DNA of 64,000 nt from Eisenbergiella tayi (GTDB lineage: Bacteria > Bacillota > Clostridia > Lachnospirales > Lachnospiraceae): NCBI RefSeq assembly GCF_001881565.1, contig NZ_MPDJ01000002.1, positions 562,517 through 626,516 on the forward strand, in the 5' to 3' direction. The translations under genes and the position numbers were made by a program. Under the pieces are notes generated by a model that saw only the letters and a program-made list of their open reading frames with translations, did no database searches and had not been told where the DNA came from. This document shows, piece after piece, positions 18,681 to 28,440 of this stretch; position 1 is the stretch's first letter, and the number at the start of each line of letters is the position of its first letter.

Positions 18681-21010
18681 CAAGTAGATACACGCTTCTT
18701 TTTTCGATATTCCGAAGGGCTGAGCCCCGTCACTCTCTTGAAGGCTCTGCCAAAAGTATTTTGTGCAAGGTAACCCACCAGTTCCGAAATCTCACTGACA
18801 GGCAAATTCGTATTCATCAAAAAATCTTTCGCCTTGTCCACCCGAACCGTTTCCACATATGTGGAGAAATTCGTTCCGTAAGTTTTCTTGAACATTTGGG
18901 ACAAATACCCTTCACTTAATTTGAAATGCGCCGCCACGGAAGCCAGACATAATTCCGGATCTCCGAAATGAGTATCAATATATGCCGTCACCTCAGAGGA
19001 ATTCATATCAAACATGCCCCGATGCATCTGTCTGTCCACATATTCGCATACCTGCCTGTAAAGATTCAGGGTACTTATAAACTGTGTAATCAGGGGCGCA
19101 TTGTGGTTCTCCTCCAGCTTCGCATAATAGTTCCTGTAATCCTCTTCCCCCATCCCTATACGCCCTATGATACGGAAAATCACAGACTGCAGTTCACTCA
19201 GCAGCATCTGCTGCAGATACACAGGAAGATTGTTTTCTATGATATATTTCTTCATAATCTCTTCCAGCGCGTCATGCAGTCCCCTGCCGTCTCCCGCCAT
19301 CACAAAATGTCCCAGCCTCACCTGCAAATCCTGCGGCGGATACTTCAGTACATCCCCGGCAGACTCACGATACCAGATAATCGGATTCTCGATCTGGTCA
19401 TTTTCATCAAAAATCATATAGGATGCGTTCTGATAGGATTCATAAACCTGCTCCAGCGTTTCTACCCGATTGCCGCCATAGGCAAAAAGTTTCTCTGCAA
19501 TACTGAATGAGATATTCTCCCTGATACGCAGGATAATCTCTTCCACTTCCTCCTGGAACAAACTTTCCCGTTCTTTTGCAATACCCAGAAGCAGTACCAC
19601 TTGTTCTTCGCCCAAACTGGTATACAGGCTGTCCGGGACCTCCTTTTCGATCACTTCCATCAGGGACAGGATGCAGGAGCACATTAATTTCATATCTTCT
19701 TCCCTTACATCCCCGGGAAACAGATGAAATCGGAACAATACAACACCGAACACCCTGTCTCTCCATTCAAAACCCACGTGCTCCGCAATTTTCTCTGCTT
19801 CTCCATCCGCCTTGAAATCTCCATAAATGAGACGGTTCATAAATGCATTCCGCAGATAAGGGCGCTGGCTCTCAATCGCATCCGCGAGCTTGGTATTAGT
19901 AGCCGCAAGGTAATTAAACGTCGTCTTTAAACTGGAAAATACCGACTGATGTCCTTCAAAATGTTCCGTACTCCTGGATACCTGGCGCAGTATATCATTG
20001 ATCGGAGTGACGCTTCGCATTGACATATAATAGCTGAGCAGTATGCCTGTCACTGCTCCCGCCAGAATAAATACACCGGATACCAACAAGGTGGAAAATA
20101 CTCTTTTCATTACCACGTCCTGCGGCAGTAATTCGTAATATGTAAGCCCTGAACGGCTGGAAACATACTTTACAACCTCATATTCTTCTCCGCCAAATCG
20201 GATTTTCAGACGGTCTCCCTTCTTTTCTTCCTGTATCTGCTGCCTCAGTTCCAGGATTCTCTCCTGCTGCCATGGCTCTTCTGAAATATCCTGCCGGAAA
20301 TAAAGCAGCTGCCCGCTCATATCCTCCATAAAGCGAATTCCGCCTTCCACAGGCACAGGCAGCATCTCTTCCAGCGCGGACTCTTCCATATATATCTGAA
20401 TCCTGCTGCTGGATTCTGCACTCGTCGACATAAGCGGTCTCTCATAATAGCAAAGCTTCAAATATATATCCTTTTCATCTTTTGTATAGTAATACTTTTC
20501 TATAGGAGAAAGCCCATAGAGAACTTTCTCCTCTTTCATATGCGTATACCAATCTTCAAAGCCTGCATATCTGTCCGCATGCATATACAGGTTATAAAAT
20601 TCTTCATAAGTATACGCCGCATTTTTACCAATAACCATTTCACTCTGGTCAAAAAAGATGAAATATGAAAAAATCGACTGATTCATCTGGTACAAATCCG
20701 GCAGGGAAGCCCGCAGTTCATACACCCGATAGGTATTGGGATAGTCGAATACATTCGTTCTCCTGCTGAATCCATTAACGTAAGAATTAGCAGCGATAGA
20801 GTCTCCCAGATACTCGAACTCGTCCAGCACATTGTCCACCAGCACAACGGCATGGGAAAGCTCGCTCTCTTTTGCCCTGATATCATCCTCTGCAATCAGG
20901 GACAGCATATAAATATAATAGAAACAGCAGATCACCATAGGGATAAACAGTACCGCAAGATAAGTCAGCAGGTAATACCAAAATATTTTATCCTGTTTTA
21001 TTTTCCGCAA
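18680..21010 (-). CDS. membrane-bound AraC-family regulator (YesN-like sensor)
   Basis: About 776 residues from a TTG at 21008-21010 that overlaps the GH95 stop by 13 nt, with GGGGTGGAA just upstream; the start is inferred. A membrane segment (FWYYLLTYLAVLFIPMVICC) and a second near residue 300 (VFSTLLVSGVFILAGAVTGILL) flank an extracytoplasmic sensor. A cytoplasmic linker leads to a C-terminal AraC double HTH (LASVAAHFKLSEGYLSQMF, VSEISELVGYLAQNTFGRAF). Such one-protein regulators next to LplABC importers sense a sugar or the binding protein and activate the locus. Confidence 0.88.
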   Translation of the reverse strand: MRKIKQDKIFWYYLLTYLAVLFIPMVICCFYYIYMLSLIAEDDIRAKESELSHAVVLVDNVLDEFEYLGDSIAANSYVNGFSRRTNVFDYPNTYRVYELRASLPDLYQMNQSIFSYFIFFDQSEMVIGKNAAYTYEEFYNLYMHADRYAGFEDWYTHMKEEKVLYGLSPIEKYYYTKDEKDIYLKLCYYERPLMSTSAESSSRIQIYMEESALEEMLPVPVEGGIRFMEDMSGQLLYFRQDISEEPWQQERILELRQQIQEEKKGDRLKIRFGGEEYEVVKYVSSRSGLTYYELLPQDVVMKRVFSTLLVSGVFILAGAVTGILLSYYMSMRSVTPINDILRQVSRSTEHFEGHQSVFSSLKTTFNYLAATNTKLADAIESQRPYLRNAFMNRLIYGDFKADGEAEKIAEHVGFEWRDRVFGVVLFRFHLFPGDVREEDMKLMCSCILSLMEVIEKEVPDSLYTSLGEEQVVLLLGIAKERESLFQEEVEEIILRIRENISFSIAEKLFAYGGNRVETLEQVYESYQNASYMIFDENDQIENPIIWYRESAGDVLKYPPQDLQVRLGHFVMAGDGRGLHDALEEIMKKYIIENNLPVYLQQMLLSELQSVIFRIIGRIGMGEEDYRNYYAKLEENHNAPLITQFISTLNLYRQVCEYVDRQMHRGMFDMNSSEVTAYIDTHFGDPELCLASVAAHFKLSEGYLSQMFKKTYGTNFSTYVETVRVDKAKDFLMNTNLPVSEISELVGYLAQNTFGRAFKRVTGLSPSEYRKKKRVST

Positions 21011-23229
21011 TATTCCACCCCGTCCTGCAGCTTCACTTCTTCCATTTTTCCATTTACACAAATTACCAGTTCCGTATCCCGTCCGGGCACGATGCGGTAC
21101 CACAGCACCTTTCCGTCTTTCCACTCCATATCCAGAGTTCCGCCGCTTCGAAGTCCCATGCCGCTCAATCGTCCGCCCGCCGTCTCAGCCGTCACCGCCG
21201 GCAGAAGTTCCAGTCTGTCCGGCCTGCTGTAGGCAAGCATCTCAAGGACAGCCGCCGATGCGCCGAGATTACCGTCTATCTGGAATACATAATCATGCTC
21301 GCCAAGCGGATGATTATCCATTAGATTAGGATAGGTGCCCATGGTAAGGATCGCCTGCAGGTTCTCGTACGCTTTCCTTCCTTCTCTGAAATGCGCCCAT
21401 AAGCCAATGATCCATGCCCGCGACCAGCCAGTATGACCGCCGCCGTTTGCCAGACGCCTCTCAAGCGTCACTTTCGCCGCATCCATCAGTTCGCCTGTCC
21501 TCTCATAGGAAATAGAACTTCCCGGATACACGCCATATACATGGGAAATATGCCGATGTCCCGGTTCCGGTTCTGCATAATCCTCCATCCACTCCATAAG
21601 CTGTCCGTGTCTGCCGATTTTCAGCTTTGGGAAGCGCTCCATCACGCAGGCCGCTTTCCTGGCTTTCTCTTCGTCAAGCGCAAGCACCCTGCAGGCATTG
21701 ATATAGCAGGAGAAGAGCTCCATTAAAATCTCTGTATCCATCACTGCGCTCTCACAGAGCACACCGTACGTTCCATCCGCCCTTTCATAGGTATTCTCCG
21801 GCGACATGGACGGAGAAGTCACCAGATTCCCCTCTTCGTCCTCTATCAGAAAATCATAGAAGAAAGTCACACACTGCTCCAACACATCAAAATGTTCACG
21901 CAGGAACGCCTCATCACCCGTATACAGATAATGCTCCCAGATATGGGTGGCAAGCCAGGCCTCTCCCATCACCCAGAAAGTGGAAGTGATGCAGTGATCC
22001 TGGGGTGCCGTATCCCCGTACAAATCCGTATTGTGATGGGCAACGCTCCCTCTGCAGCCATACATCTTCTGCGCCGTCTCCTTGCCGCTCTCCTTCACCC
22101 GCTCAAGCAAATCAAAGAGGGGGAGCTGGCATTCGCTTAAGTTCCCGCTTCCTGCAATCCAGTAATTCATCTCTGTATTGATATTGATGGTGAACTTACT
22201 CTCCCACACAGGATAAAGCTTGTCATTCCAGATACCCTGCAGATTAGCGGGAAGGCTTCCCTTCCTGCTCGAAGACATCAGAAGGTATCGGCCATACTGG
22301 AAATACAGCTCCATCAGCCCCATATCCCTCTCGCCTGCCTGCACTCTGCGCAGACGCTCGTCTGTCGGAATCTGCTCAAGGTCTGCATCCGTCAGCTCAA
22401 AGGAAAGGGCAAGCCTGTTGAAAACAGAGCCGAAATCTTCCTTGTGCAAGGCGCGGATATCCGCTTCTTCCTTCACAGCCGCTGTTCTGATTCTGTCCAG
22501 ACAGACTTTTCGGTAATCTGCTTCCCGGAAGCTCGTCTCAATATCCAGATAGAGATATGCCTCCCGCACATCCCTCACAAGCAGGTGTTCTCCGATGACA
22601 CGCACGAAACCGCCCACTGCCTTCGCGCAAAGCGCCGCAGCAAAGGATATCCCCTCCTGCCCGCCGTCCACGGTAAAGCAAATCGTATGCTCATCCACCT
22701 TTTCCACTTCATCTGTGGCATTGTGACAGCGTCCCAGGAGACAATCAAAGGAAAAAGCGGTTCCGTCTTCCGTCCTCAGCACCATCACCATACAGTTCTC
22801 CGGATAGGATACATAGCTTTCCCGTATATAACGCACGCCCTGCACCGTATAAGCTACGCGGGAAATGCCCTCCGCAAGCTCCAGCTCTCTTCTATAATCC
22901 TGTACCTCATCCCCATGGTGCATCTGCAGACAGCATTCGCCCGCCGTCTGATAGGAACGCTGGGAATTGGGCACACCTGAGAGCGCATACATGGCGAGCC
23001 GCTGCGCCTCTTCCACCCGGCCTTCCCGAATCAGCTTTCGAATCACGGGAAGGTTCTCCTTTGCATCCGGGTTAATGCGGTTCAGATGCTTCCCGCTCCA
23101 GACGCTGTCCTCATTTAACTGAATCAACTCTCTTGTGATACCGCCGTGCACCATGCCGCCCATTCTGCCGTTGCCGATTGGCAGGGCCTCATGCCAGAAA
23201 CGCGCCGGTTTGTCATACCATAATTTCAT
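20998..23229 (-). CDS. glycoside hydrolase family 95, copy B
   Basis: 743 residues; AAGGAG is 5 nt before ATG 23229. Signatures match the family: ALPIGNGRMGGMVHG, IQLNEDSVWSG, NLQGIWND, NINTEMNYW, GCRGSVAHHNTDLYGD and FQIDGNLG. No signal peptide. It is clearly diverged from copy A, so the pair may act on different linkages or acceptors. Its 3' end overlaps the start of the AraC regulator, an arrangement that couples enzyme and regulator translation. Confidence 0.92.
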   Translation of the reverse strand: MKLWYDKPARFWHEALPIGNGRMGGMVHGGITRELIQLNEDSVWSGKHLNRINPDAKENLPVIRKLIREGRVEEAQRLAMYALSGVPNSQRSYQTAGECCLQMHHGDEVQDYRRELELAEGISRVAYTVQGVRYIRESYVSYPENCMVMVLRTEDGTAFSFDCLLGRCHNATDEVEKVDEHTICFTVDGGQEGISFAAALCAKAVGGFVRVIGEHLLVRDVREAYLYLDIETSFREADYRKVCLDRIRTAAVKEEADIRALHKEDFGSVFNRLALSFELTDADLEQIPTDERLRRVQAGERDMGLMELYFQYGRYLLMSSSRKGSLPANLQGIWNDKLYPVWESKFTININTEMNYWIAGSGNLSECQLPLFDLLERVKESGKETAQKMYGCRGSVAHHNTDLYGDTAPQDHCITSTFWVMGEAWLATHIWEHYLYTGDEAFLREHFDVLEQCVTFFYDFLIEDEEGNLVTSPSMSPENTYERADGTYGVLCESAVMDTEILMELFSCYINACRVLALDEEKARKAACVMERFPKLKIGRHGQLMEWMEDYAEPEPGHRHISHVYGVYPGSSISYERTGELMDAAKVTLERRLANGGGHTGWSRAWIIGLWAHFREGRKAYENLQAILTMGTYPNLMDNHPLGEHDYVFQIDGNLGASAAVLEMLAYSRPDRLELLPAVTAETAGGRLSGMGLRSGGTLDMEWKDGKVLWYRIVPGRDTELVICVNGKMEEVKLQDGVEYCGK

Positions 23230-23406
23230 AGTTACTCCTTATCTCCCCACTCTTAATTGGCTGTTCTATTTTGTGAATCAGACAGGGATTCTGCCTGTCA
23301 TTTCGTTCTCCCATTTGATACTCTTATTTCATTTTTCCACAAGCCCAGGAAGGAAGCAATGATTTATTCTTAGATAAATTTGATTTATTCTCATATATAC
23401 AGAATT

Positions 23407-23450
23407 GCCCCCGTATGCCTGGATTTATCTGGATCATGCATACGTGGGGC
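23407..23450. repeat. imperfect inverted repeat at the island edge
   Basis: GCCCCCGTATGC pairs with GCATACGTGGGGC apart from a 1-nt bulge; GGAT repeats fall in the loop. No U-run follows on either strand, so a terminator role is weak. It lies just before the recQ remnant. Confidence 0.4.
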
Positions 23451-23460
23451 TCTAATCTTT

Positions 23461-23728
23461 CGTATCATCCCCTTCCAGAATGAACCTCGATCTCCCGGTG
23501 AGCTTCACCACCGCATACTCATCGTTCGTCCCATACCTCTGCCTGCAAGCCAGCACACATCCGCTCAAGTCCCGTGCAATCTCCGTCACATCCACTTCTT
23601 CAAACTGGCTCAGGCAGTTGGCACAATTGCCGCAGTAAATCGATCCATACTCCCTAAAATATCAGAGGATATAATCCCACAGACATTCATTAGTAAAGCA
23701 GTAGAAGGTCATCTTCCTCAGCCTGTCC
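23461..23728 (-). pseudogene. recQ fragment with an internal 159-bp deletion
   Basis: This stretch matches 29987-30413 inside the intact recQ, in the same orientation, with about 20 mismatches over about 268 aligned bases (counted by eye). Recq bases 30057-30215 are missing; the junction falls at the 6-bp repeat TTCGTC, present at both deletion ends (30051-30056 and 30210-30215). Match is lost at both edges. It encodes only part of the zinc-binding/RQC region and has no start, so it is dead. The remaining sequence up to 23921 holds no recognisable gene. Confidence 0.88.
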
Positions 23729-23921
23729 GCCGAAAATGTTCCGACTGCTTATTAAGATATCGATATCACCTAATTGTCTAAGACCAGGTTTATCATATTC
23801 TTAAATTGGAAGTACTTCTCTTTTAACAAATGCATATGGTATATTACAAGTAGGATTCAAAAATTTTGCTCTTTCTGCAACCATTTAATGTGACAACAAA
23901 ATTTTCACATTATTAATCATT

Positions 23922-25712
23922 TCATTCCCCCATATTGCTAACATATTTAGCTGCTTGAAAATTCCACATTTTATTATATAAACCATTTTTTTGTAGCAAT
24001 TTGAAATGATTACCATTTTCTACAATTTGTCCATTTGATATTACATAAATACAATCCGCGTCAACAGTAGAAGATAATCTATGTGAAATATAAATTACTG
24101 TTTTCTCATTGCTTATATTCTTTAACTGTTTGTTTAATTTCTGCTCAGCTATTGGATCAAGAGCAGCTGAGGGCTCGTCTAGTATTAATAATTCCGAATT
24201 ACTGTATAATGCTCTCGCCAATGCGATTTTTTGCTGTTCTCCCCCCGATAAAATAACACCATTATCATCAAATTCTTTCGTCATCTGTGTTTCCAGGCCA
24301 TTAACACACTTATTAATTATTTCGTATAAACCACACTCTTTAGCTACATTCATTACTCTATCGGGAGCGTAATTCACAGAACCAGAAATATTATTTCCTA
24401 AGGCTGCAGCATATATTTGGAAATTTTGAAATGCAACCCCCATTAATTTTCTGTATTGCACCAAATCATATTCTCTTATATCAATCCCATTCAGTAATAT
24501 CTGTCCGGCACTTACATCGTATAACCTCATTACAAGCTTTATAAGTGTAGATTTACCTACCCCATTTTCTCCTACTATGGCAATTTTCTCACCTCTTTTT
24601 ATAGTAAAGTTTATCCTATGCAATACTTCTTCTTTAGAATTATATGAAAAGGATACATTTTTGAATTCCAGTGTTTGAAACCCATTATTTATTGTTTTCT
24701 TGCCTGATTTTATACTTGGTTCTATTGAAAGAAAATTCCTATACTTTTCTATAAAATATCCACTTTCCATTATTTGAGTGACAAAACGTCCTAATAAATA
24801 ATATAATGCGCTTAATAGAGTATTTACCCCATTAAACACAGCAATAAAATCTCCTGTATTTACATTTTTTTTTACAATAATCTGATAGCCCAAATAAATA
24901 ACTATCACAAAATTCACCATAAAATATCCGGATAAATACACTTGTAAGAAATTAATAATCCAGACTTTTTTATTCTTCATTCTATATACATCTTGTAATT
25001 CTTTTGTATTCTTATTATACTCCCTCTTCAATACACTGGAAATATTGCTTAACCTGATTTCTTGTGCATAATCATACTGTTTAAACACACTTTCAATATA
25101 TTGCTTTTTTCTTCTCATGCTTTTAATTGCATTTTCTTTATTAAAATTTGCTTCAGCTAATGGCTTATTAAAAATAAAAGTAACAAAAACTGTAAATAAA
25201 ACAAGAATTACTAATTTCTTATCAATTATAGTAAATACAGTGGAAGTTAAAATAAAGTTTGCTACATATCCCGGAAACTTGCTTAGATAATCAAATATTA
25301 CATCAATTTTTTCTTCTATTGCAGACATATTCCAAACAAGTTCATCATAATATAAAGGATTATCATAACAAGAAATATCTAAAGATACTGCCTTATCATT
25401 AACTCTATTTAAAATACTACTACAAATTCTTTCTTTTGCACCTGGCAATATATATTCTTTAAAAAGGCTGCTAAATATGAGCGTTAACAATATATACACG
25501 CATACAACAATAGTTACAAGAAAAATTTTATTTAACGAATTTCCTATAATCAATTTATTTATAATATATCTCAATAACACTACATTGCATATAACAGGAA
25601 TTAATGTTGTTATAACACTAACAAAAATAATTCCGACTATAGCTGAAGCCTGAATATCTAATAAACATTTTATCATATACAGATTATTTGCTATTATTTT
25701 CTTGATTTTCAT
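23922..25712 (-). CDS. ABC exporter half-transporter (membrane domain plus ATPase), second of pair
   Basis: 596 residues from ATG 25710-25712 (GAAGGG upstream), overlapping the previous gene by 29 nt. An N-terminal domain with about six membrane segments is followed by an ATPase: Walker A VGENGVGKST, signature LSGGEQQ, Walker B ELLILDEPSAALD, H-loop ISHRLSS. Full-length for a type IV exporter. Such fused pairs export peptides, lipids or drugs. The DNA is AT-rich. No peptidase C39 domain is present and no precursor peptide is seen beside it, so the substrate is unknown. Confidence 0.88.
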   Translation of the reverse strand: MKIKKIIANNLYMIKCLLDIQASAIVGIIFVSVITTLIPVICNVVLLRYIINKLIIGNSLNKIFLVTIVVCVYILLTLIFSSLFKEYILPGAKERICSSILNRVNDKAVSLDISCYDNPLYYDELVWNMSAIEEKIDVIFDYLSKFPGYVANFILTSTVFTIIDKKLVILVLFTVFVTFIFNKPLAEANFNKENAIKSMRRKKQYIESVFKQYDYAQEIRLSNISSVLKREYNKNTKELQDVYRMKNKKVWIINFLQVYLSGYFMVNFVIVIYLGYQIIVKKNVNTGDFIAVFNGVNTLLSALYYLLGRFVTQIMESGYFIEKYRNFLSIEPSIKSGKKTINNGFQTLEFKNVSFSYNSKEEVLHRINFTIKRGEKIAIVGENGVGKSTLIKLVMRLYDVSAGQILLNGIDIREYDLVQYRKLMGVAFQNFQIYAAALGNNISGSVNYAPDRVMNVAKECGLYEIINKCVNGLETQMTKEFDDNGVILSGGEQQKIALARALYSNSELLILDEPSAALDPIAEQKLNKQLKNISNEKTVIYISHRLSSTVDADCIYVISNGQIVENGNHFKLLQKNGLYNKMWNFQAAKYVSNMGE

Positions 25713-27552
25713 ATGTATTTCCCTTCGGCAAATAATTCTGTGCTTGTGCATAAAACATGGAAGCATATAATTTATTTGTCTTCATTAATTCACTATGGGT
25801 TCCAATCCCCTCAATTATTCCATTATTCAGTACAATAATTTTATCAGCCAGAATAACAGATGATAATTTATGCGAAATATATATAACAGTTTTATATTTA
25901 GTTAAATCCATTAACTTCTCATACATAACCTGCTCAGCTATAGGATCTAATGAAGATGAGGGTTCATCTAATATTGCAATATCAAAGTTCCCGGCATATA
26001 GACGTGCAACGTATAGTTTCTGGTTTTGTCCCTCAGATAATATAGTTCCATCTTCATCAAATATTTTCGTGAGATTCGTAAAAATACCCTGTTTTTCATT
26101 GATAAGCTTTTGCATTCCGCTCTTTAATAATGCAGATTTAATAACGCTCTCTTTTGATATTTTAAAGTTGTCCATTAACACATTCTCAGTTATATTCAAT
26201 GCAAAAATGTGATTACTTTGGAATACCACTCCATATCTACTTCTATAATCTTTAAGATTATAATTTTTAATATCTTGTTTATTGTATATTATGCTTCCAT
26301 CGTTCACATCATAAAATCTTAATAATAATTTAATTAAACTTGTTTTTCCCGCCCCATTGGGCCCGACAATTGCTATCTTTTCTCCTTTTTGTATTTTAAA
26401 GTTAAGATCACTAAGTACTTTTTCTGAGTCCTTTGAATAGGAAAAATTCACATTCTTAATTTCTAAATCCAGAAATTCTTGCGTGTTACTTTCGCCACTA
26501 ACAACTACATTTCTGTAATTGAAATAAGATTTAAGTTTAATAATATAAAAACTATGTTCGTGTGCAATATTAAAAGAAGTAATAACATTATTAATTCTCT
26601 GACTGAATAATGTTATTGACGATATTAATACTGCAAAATCAGCTACTAATAAATCTTTCTTAAAAATTATTCTATATATCAAATATAAGCATGCTCCAAA
26701 AAAAGCAAAATAAGATGAAAAAAATTGTGTTATAAATTGTAAAACAGATAACTTAAGACCGTATTTTTTATATACTCTTATGATATTTGTTATTGCATTT
26801 TCATAGTTCTCTTTTATAACGGTATACATATTTGACATACGCATCTCTTGTGCGTAATCTTTTTGAAATATTATCTTTTTTACATATTCTTTTTCTCGAT
26901 TATATATCGATGTTTCTATTTGTTTATTAATATTTATTTCTTTTATTTTTTTTAGTAATATATGAACAATAAGATTACCAAATAAAAAAATTAAAACAAA
27001 CGGATCAATACTAATAACATAAACTACTATAACTATACATAAAAAAAGGTAAGAAATTAAAGATGCCATATTATTAATAATAGAAATTATGTTTTTTTCC
27101 ACATTTTGTATCGCCCAATAATAATCTTCATAAAAATCTTTATTTTCATAACACGAGATATCTACTTCTTCAGCTTTACTGAATATCTTTTTATTCAACT
27201 CAGAAATCATTTTATTATTTAGTATATCCATTGAATAATAATAATAATGTGCATTTAATAATGCTCTGATAGTATTAAGTATAAGAATAAATGTTACAAA
27301 AAATATATACTGCCCATAACTATTACCTTTTTCTATAATAATTATAATTGTTCTTAAAAAAAAGATACCATTGACAAAGTCCAATATTACCTGCATAAAA
27401 TTAATAAAAAAATGCATTAACAGCTTTTCCTTACAAACTCTCCACACCAATCCAAGTGCGTAAAAGTTATTTTTTATAGCATTACCCTTTATTTTCATAT
27501 GTTTATACCGAAACTCTTGCTCTCCTTTCAGATACTTTATATACATCAACAT
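25684..27552 (-). CDS. ABC exporter half-transporter, first of pair
   Basis: About 622 residues from ATG 27550-27552, chosen for AGAGGA 5 nt upstream; ATG 27498 would align better with its partner's start (both then begin MKIK). Membrane domain then ATPase: Walker A VGPNGAGKTS, Walker B FDIAILDEPSSSLD, H-loop ISHKLSS. The signature is LSEGQNQ rather than LSGGQ, so this ATP site may be degenerate, as in many heterodimeric exporters. It pairs with the overlapping gene downstream. A fragment of a third, related ATPase lies 290 bp upstream. Confidence 0.86.
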   Translation of the reverse strand: MLMYIKYLKGEQEFRYKHMKIKGNAIKNNFYALGLVWRVCKEKLLMHFFINFMQVILDFVNGIFFLRTIIIIIEKGNSYGQYIFFVTFILILNTIRALLNAHYYYYSMDILNNKMISELNKKIFSKAEEVDISCYENKDFYEDYYWAIQNVEKNIISIINNMASLISYLFLCIVIVVYVISIDPFVLIFLFGNLIVHILLKKIKEININKQIETSIYNREKEYVKKIIFQKDYAQEMRMSNMYTVIKENYENAITNIIRVYKKYGLKLSVLQFITQFFSSYFAFFGACLYLIYRIIFKKDLLVADFAVLISSITLFSQRINNVITSFNIAHEHSFYIIKLKSYFNYRNVVVSGESNTQEFLDLEIKNVNFSYSKDSEKVLSDLNFKIQKGEKIAIVGPNGAGKTSLIKLLLRFYDVNDGSIIYNKQDIKNYNLKDYRSRYGVVFQSNHIFALNITENVLMDNFKISKESVIKSALLKSGMQKLINEKQGIFTNLTKIFDEDGTILSEGQNQKLYVARLYAGNFDIAILDEPSSSLDPIAEQVMYEKLMDLTKYKTVIYISHKLSSVILADKIIVLNNGIIEGIGTHSELMKTNKLYASMFYAQAQNYLPKGNTYENQENNSK

Positions 27553-27623
27553 AAATATCCTCTGGCCCAAAAGGATTCCATTTACTCTGCAATTCTGGAT
27601 GCCTATCGTAAACCATTAGTGTA

Positions 27624-27832
27624 CTATTTTCCTTTTAAATATCCCATGTTCTGAGACACTTATTTTCGGCGGTATTACTACACTTAAATGCACCTGGTCT
27701 ATGCAAACTGCACCTGACATAATATTAATATTTTTATATCTTAACAGCGCGTTTATTATTTCTCTAACATCTTCTTTGGCCTTACCATACATTACTTTTT
27801 TTCTATACTTTGGAATAATAACGATATGGTAT
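27624..27832 (-). pseudogene. IS200/IS605-type TnpA transposase remnant
   Basis: Minus-strand translation gives YHIVIIPKYRKKVMYGK, then EIINALLRYKNINIMSGAVC and DQVHLSVVIPPK, matching the TnpA (HUH, Y1) family. A TAA sits just before the first Tyr; the HxH motif has become QVH; a frameshift follows VSEH, after which MGYLKGK and TAG appear. Only about 65 codons survive, with no visible ends, so it is inactive. Confidence 0.8.
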
Positions 27833-27844
27833 TAGTATTTTCAT

Positions 27845-28024
27845 TTATTGGTAATATTGTGCTTGAGCCTTCCACAACTCATAATACTTTCCCATTTGCT
27901 CCTTCAGAAGAGCATCATGAGTTCCACACTGAACAATCTGCCCTTTATCAAATACAAGTATCCTTTCACAAAATCTACAAGATGAGAGTCTATGTGAAAT
28001 AAATACTGCCGCCTTTTCTCCAAC
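27845..28024 (-). pseudogene. C-terminal fragment of a third ABC half-transporter
   Basis: About 59 codons ending in TAA: AAVFISHRLSSCRFCERI contains the H-loop, then DKGQIVQCGTHDALL and YYELWKAQAQYYQ. The tail resembles that of the gene at 25684-27552 (FYAQAQNYL), indicating a paralogue. Walker motifs and the membrane domain are gone; the preceding sequence belongs to the SnoaL-like gene. Confidence 0.82.
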
Positions 28025-28027
28025 AAT

Positions 28028-28396
28028 CTATTTCATAGAATCCAACTGTTTTTTTGAGTCACAAAATACTTGCCATGTTTGAATCTGATTCCCTTTAATT
28101 ATTACTTTCCAGCAAGCGGGAAACTCGCAATATTTTTCTTTGTTTCCCAAATATGAAGCACTTGCTTTTCCTATAATTATGGAAAATTTATCACTTTCAA
28201 TGTAATCATAAATCTCAATGAGATAATCGGGAAACCAGTTAAAATACCCTTGCCAACCTATTTTCATTTGTTCCTTATTTTCTTTATTACCGTAGGTATC
28301 AATGAAATAAAAATCTTCTGACATCATATCAATAATAAGTGACAGGTTTTGATTATTGATTGCTTCAACAAATTTTACTACAATATCTTGCTTCAT
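28028..28396 (-). CDS. SnoaL-like/NTF2-fold small protein
   Basis: 122 residues; GGGAGG precedes the ATG by 7 nt. The pattern of an N-terminal helix (VVKFVEAINNQNLSLIIDMM), then YFIDTYGNKENK, WFPDYLIEIYDYI and the C-terminal IIKGNQIQTWQVFCD matches SnoaL-like/NTF2-fold proteins, which are small enzymes or ligand binders. The function is not predictable. It lies inside the decayed AT-rich island between an ABC fragment and the Imm5-like gene. Confidence 0.65.
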   Translation of the reverse strand: MKQDIVVKFVEAINNQNLSLIIDMMSEDFYFIDTYGNKENKEQMKIGWQGYFNWFPDYLIEIYDYIESDKFSIIIGKASASYLGNKEKYCEFPACWKVIIKGNQIQTWQVFCDSKKQLDSMK

Positions 28397-28440
28397 ATTG
28401 TATCCTCCCTACGACGTTCATTTTGCGCGCTATTCTCCCC

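Noticed and set aside
23729..23921. Possible continuation of the recQ fragment or a transposase remnant
   Set aside because: Alignment to recQ stops at 23728 and no other similarity is recognisable.
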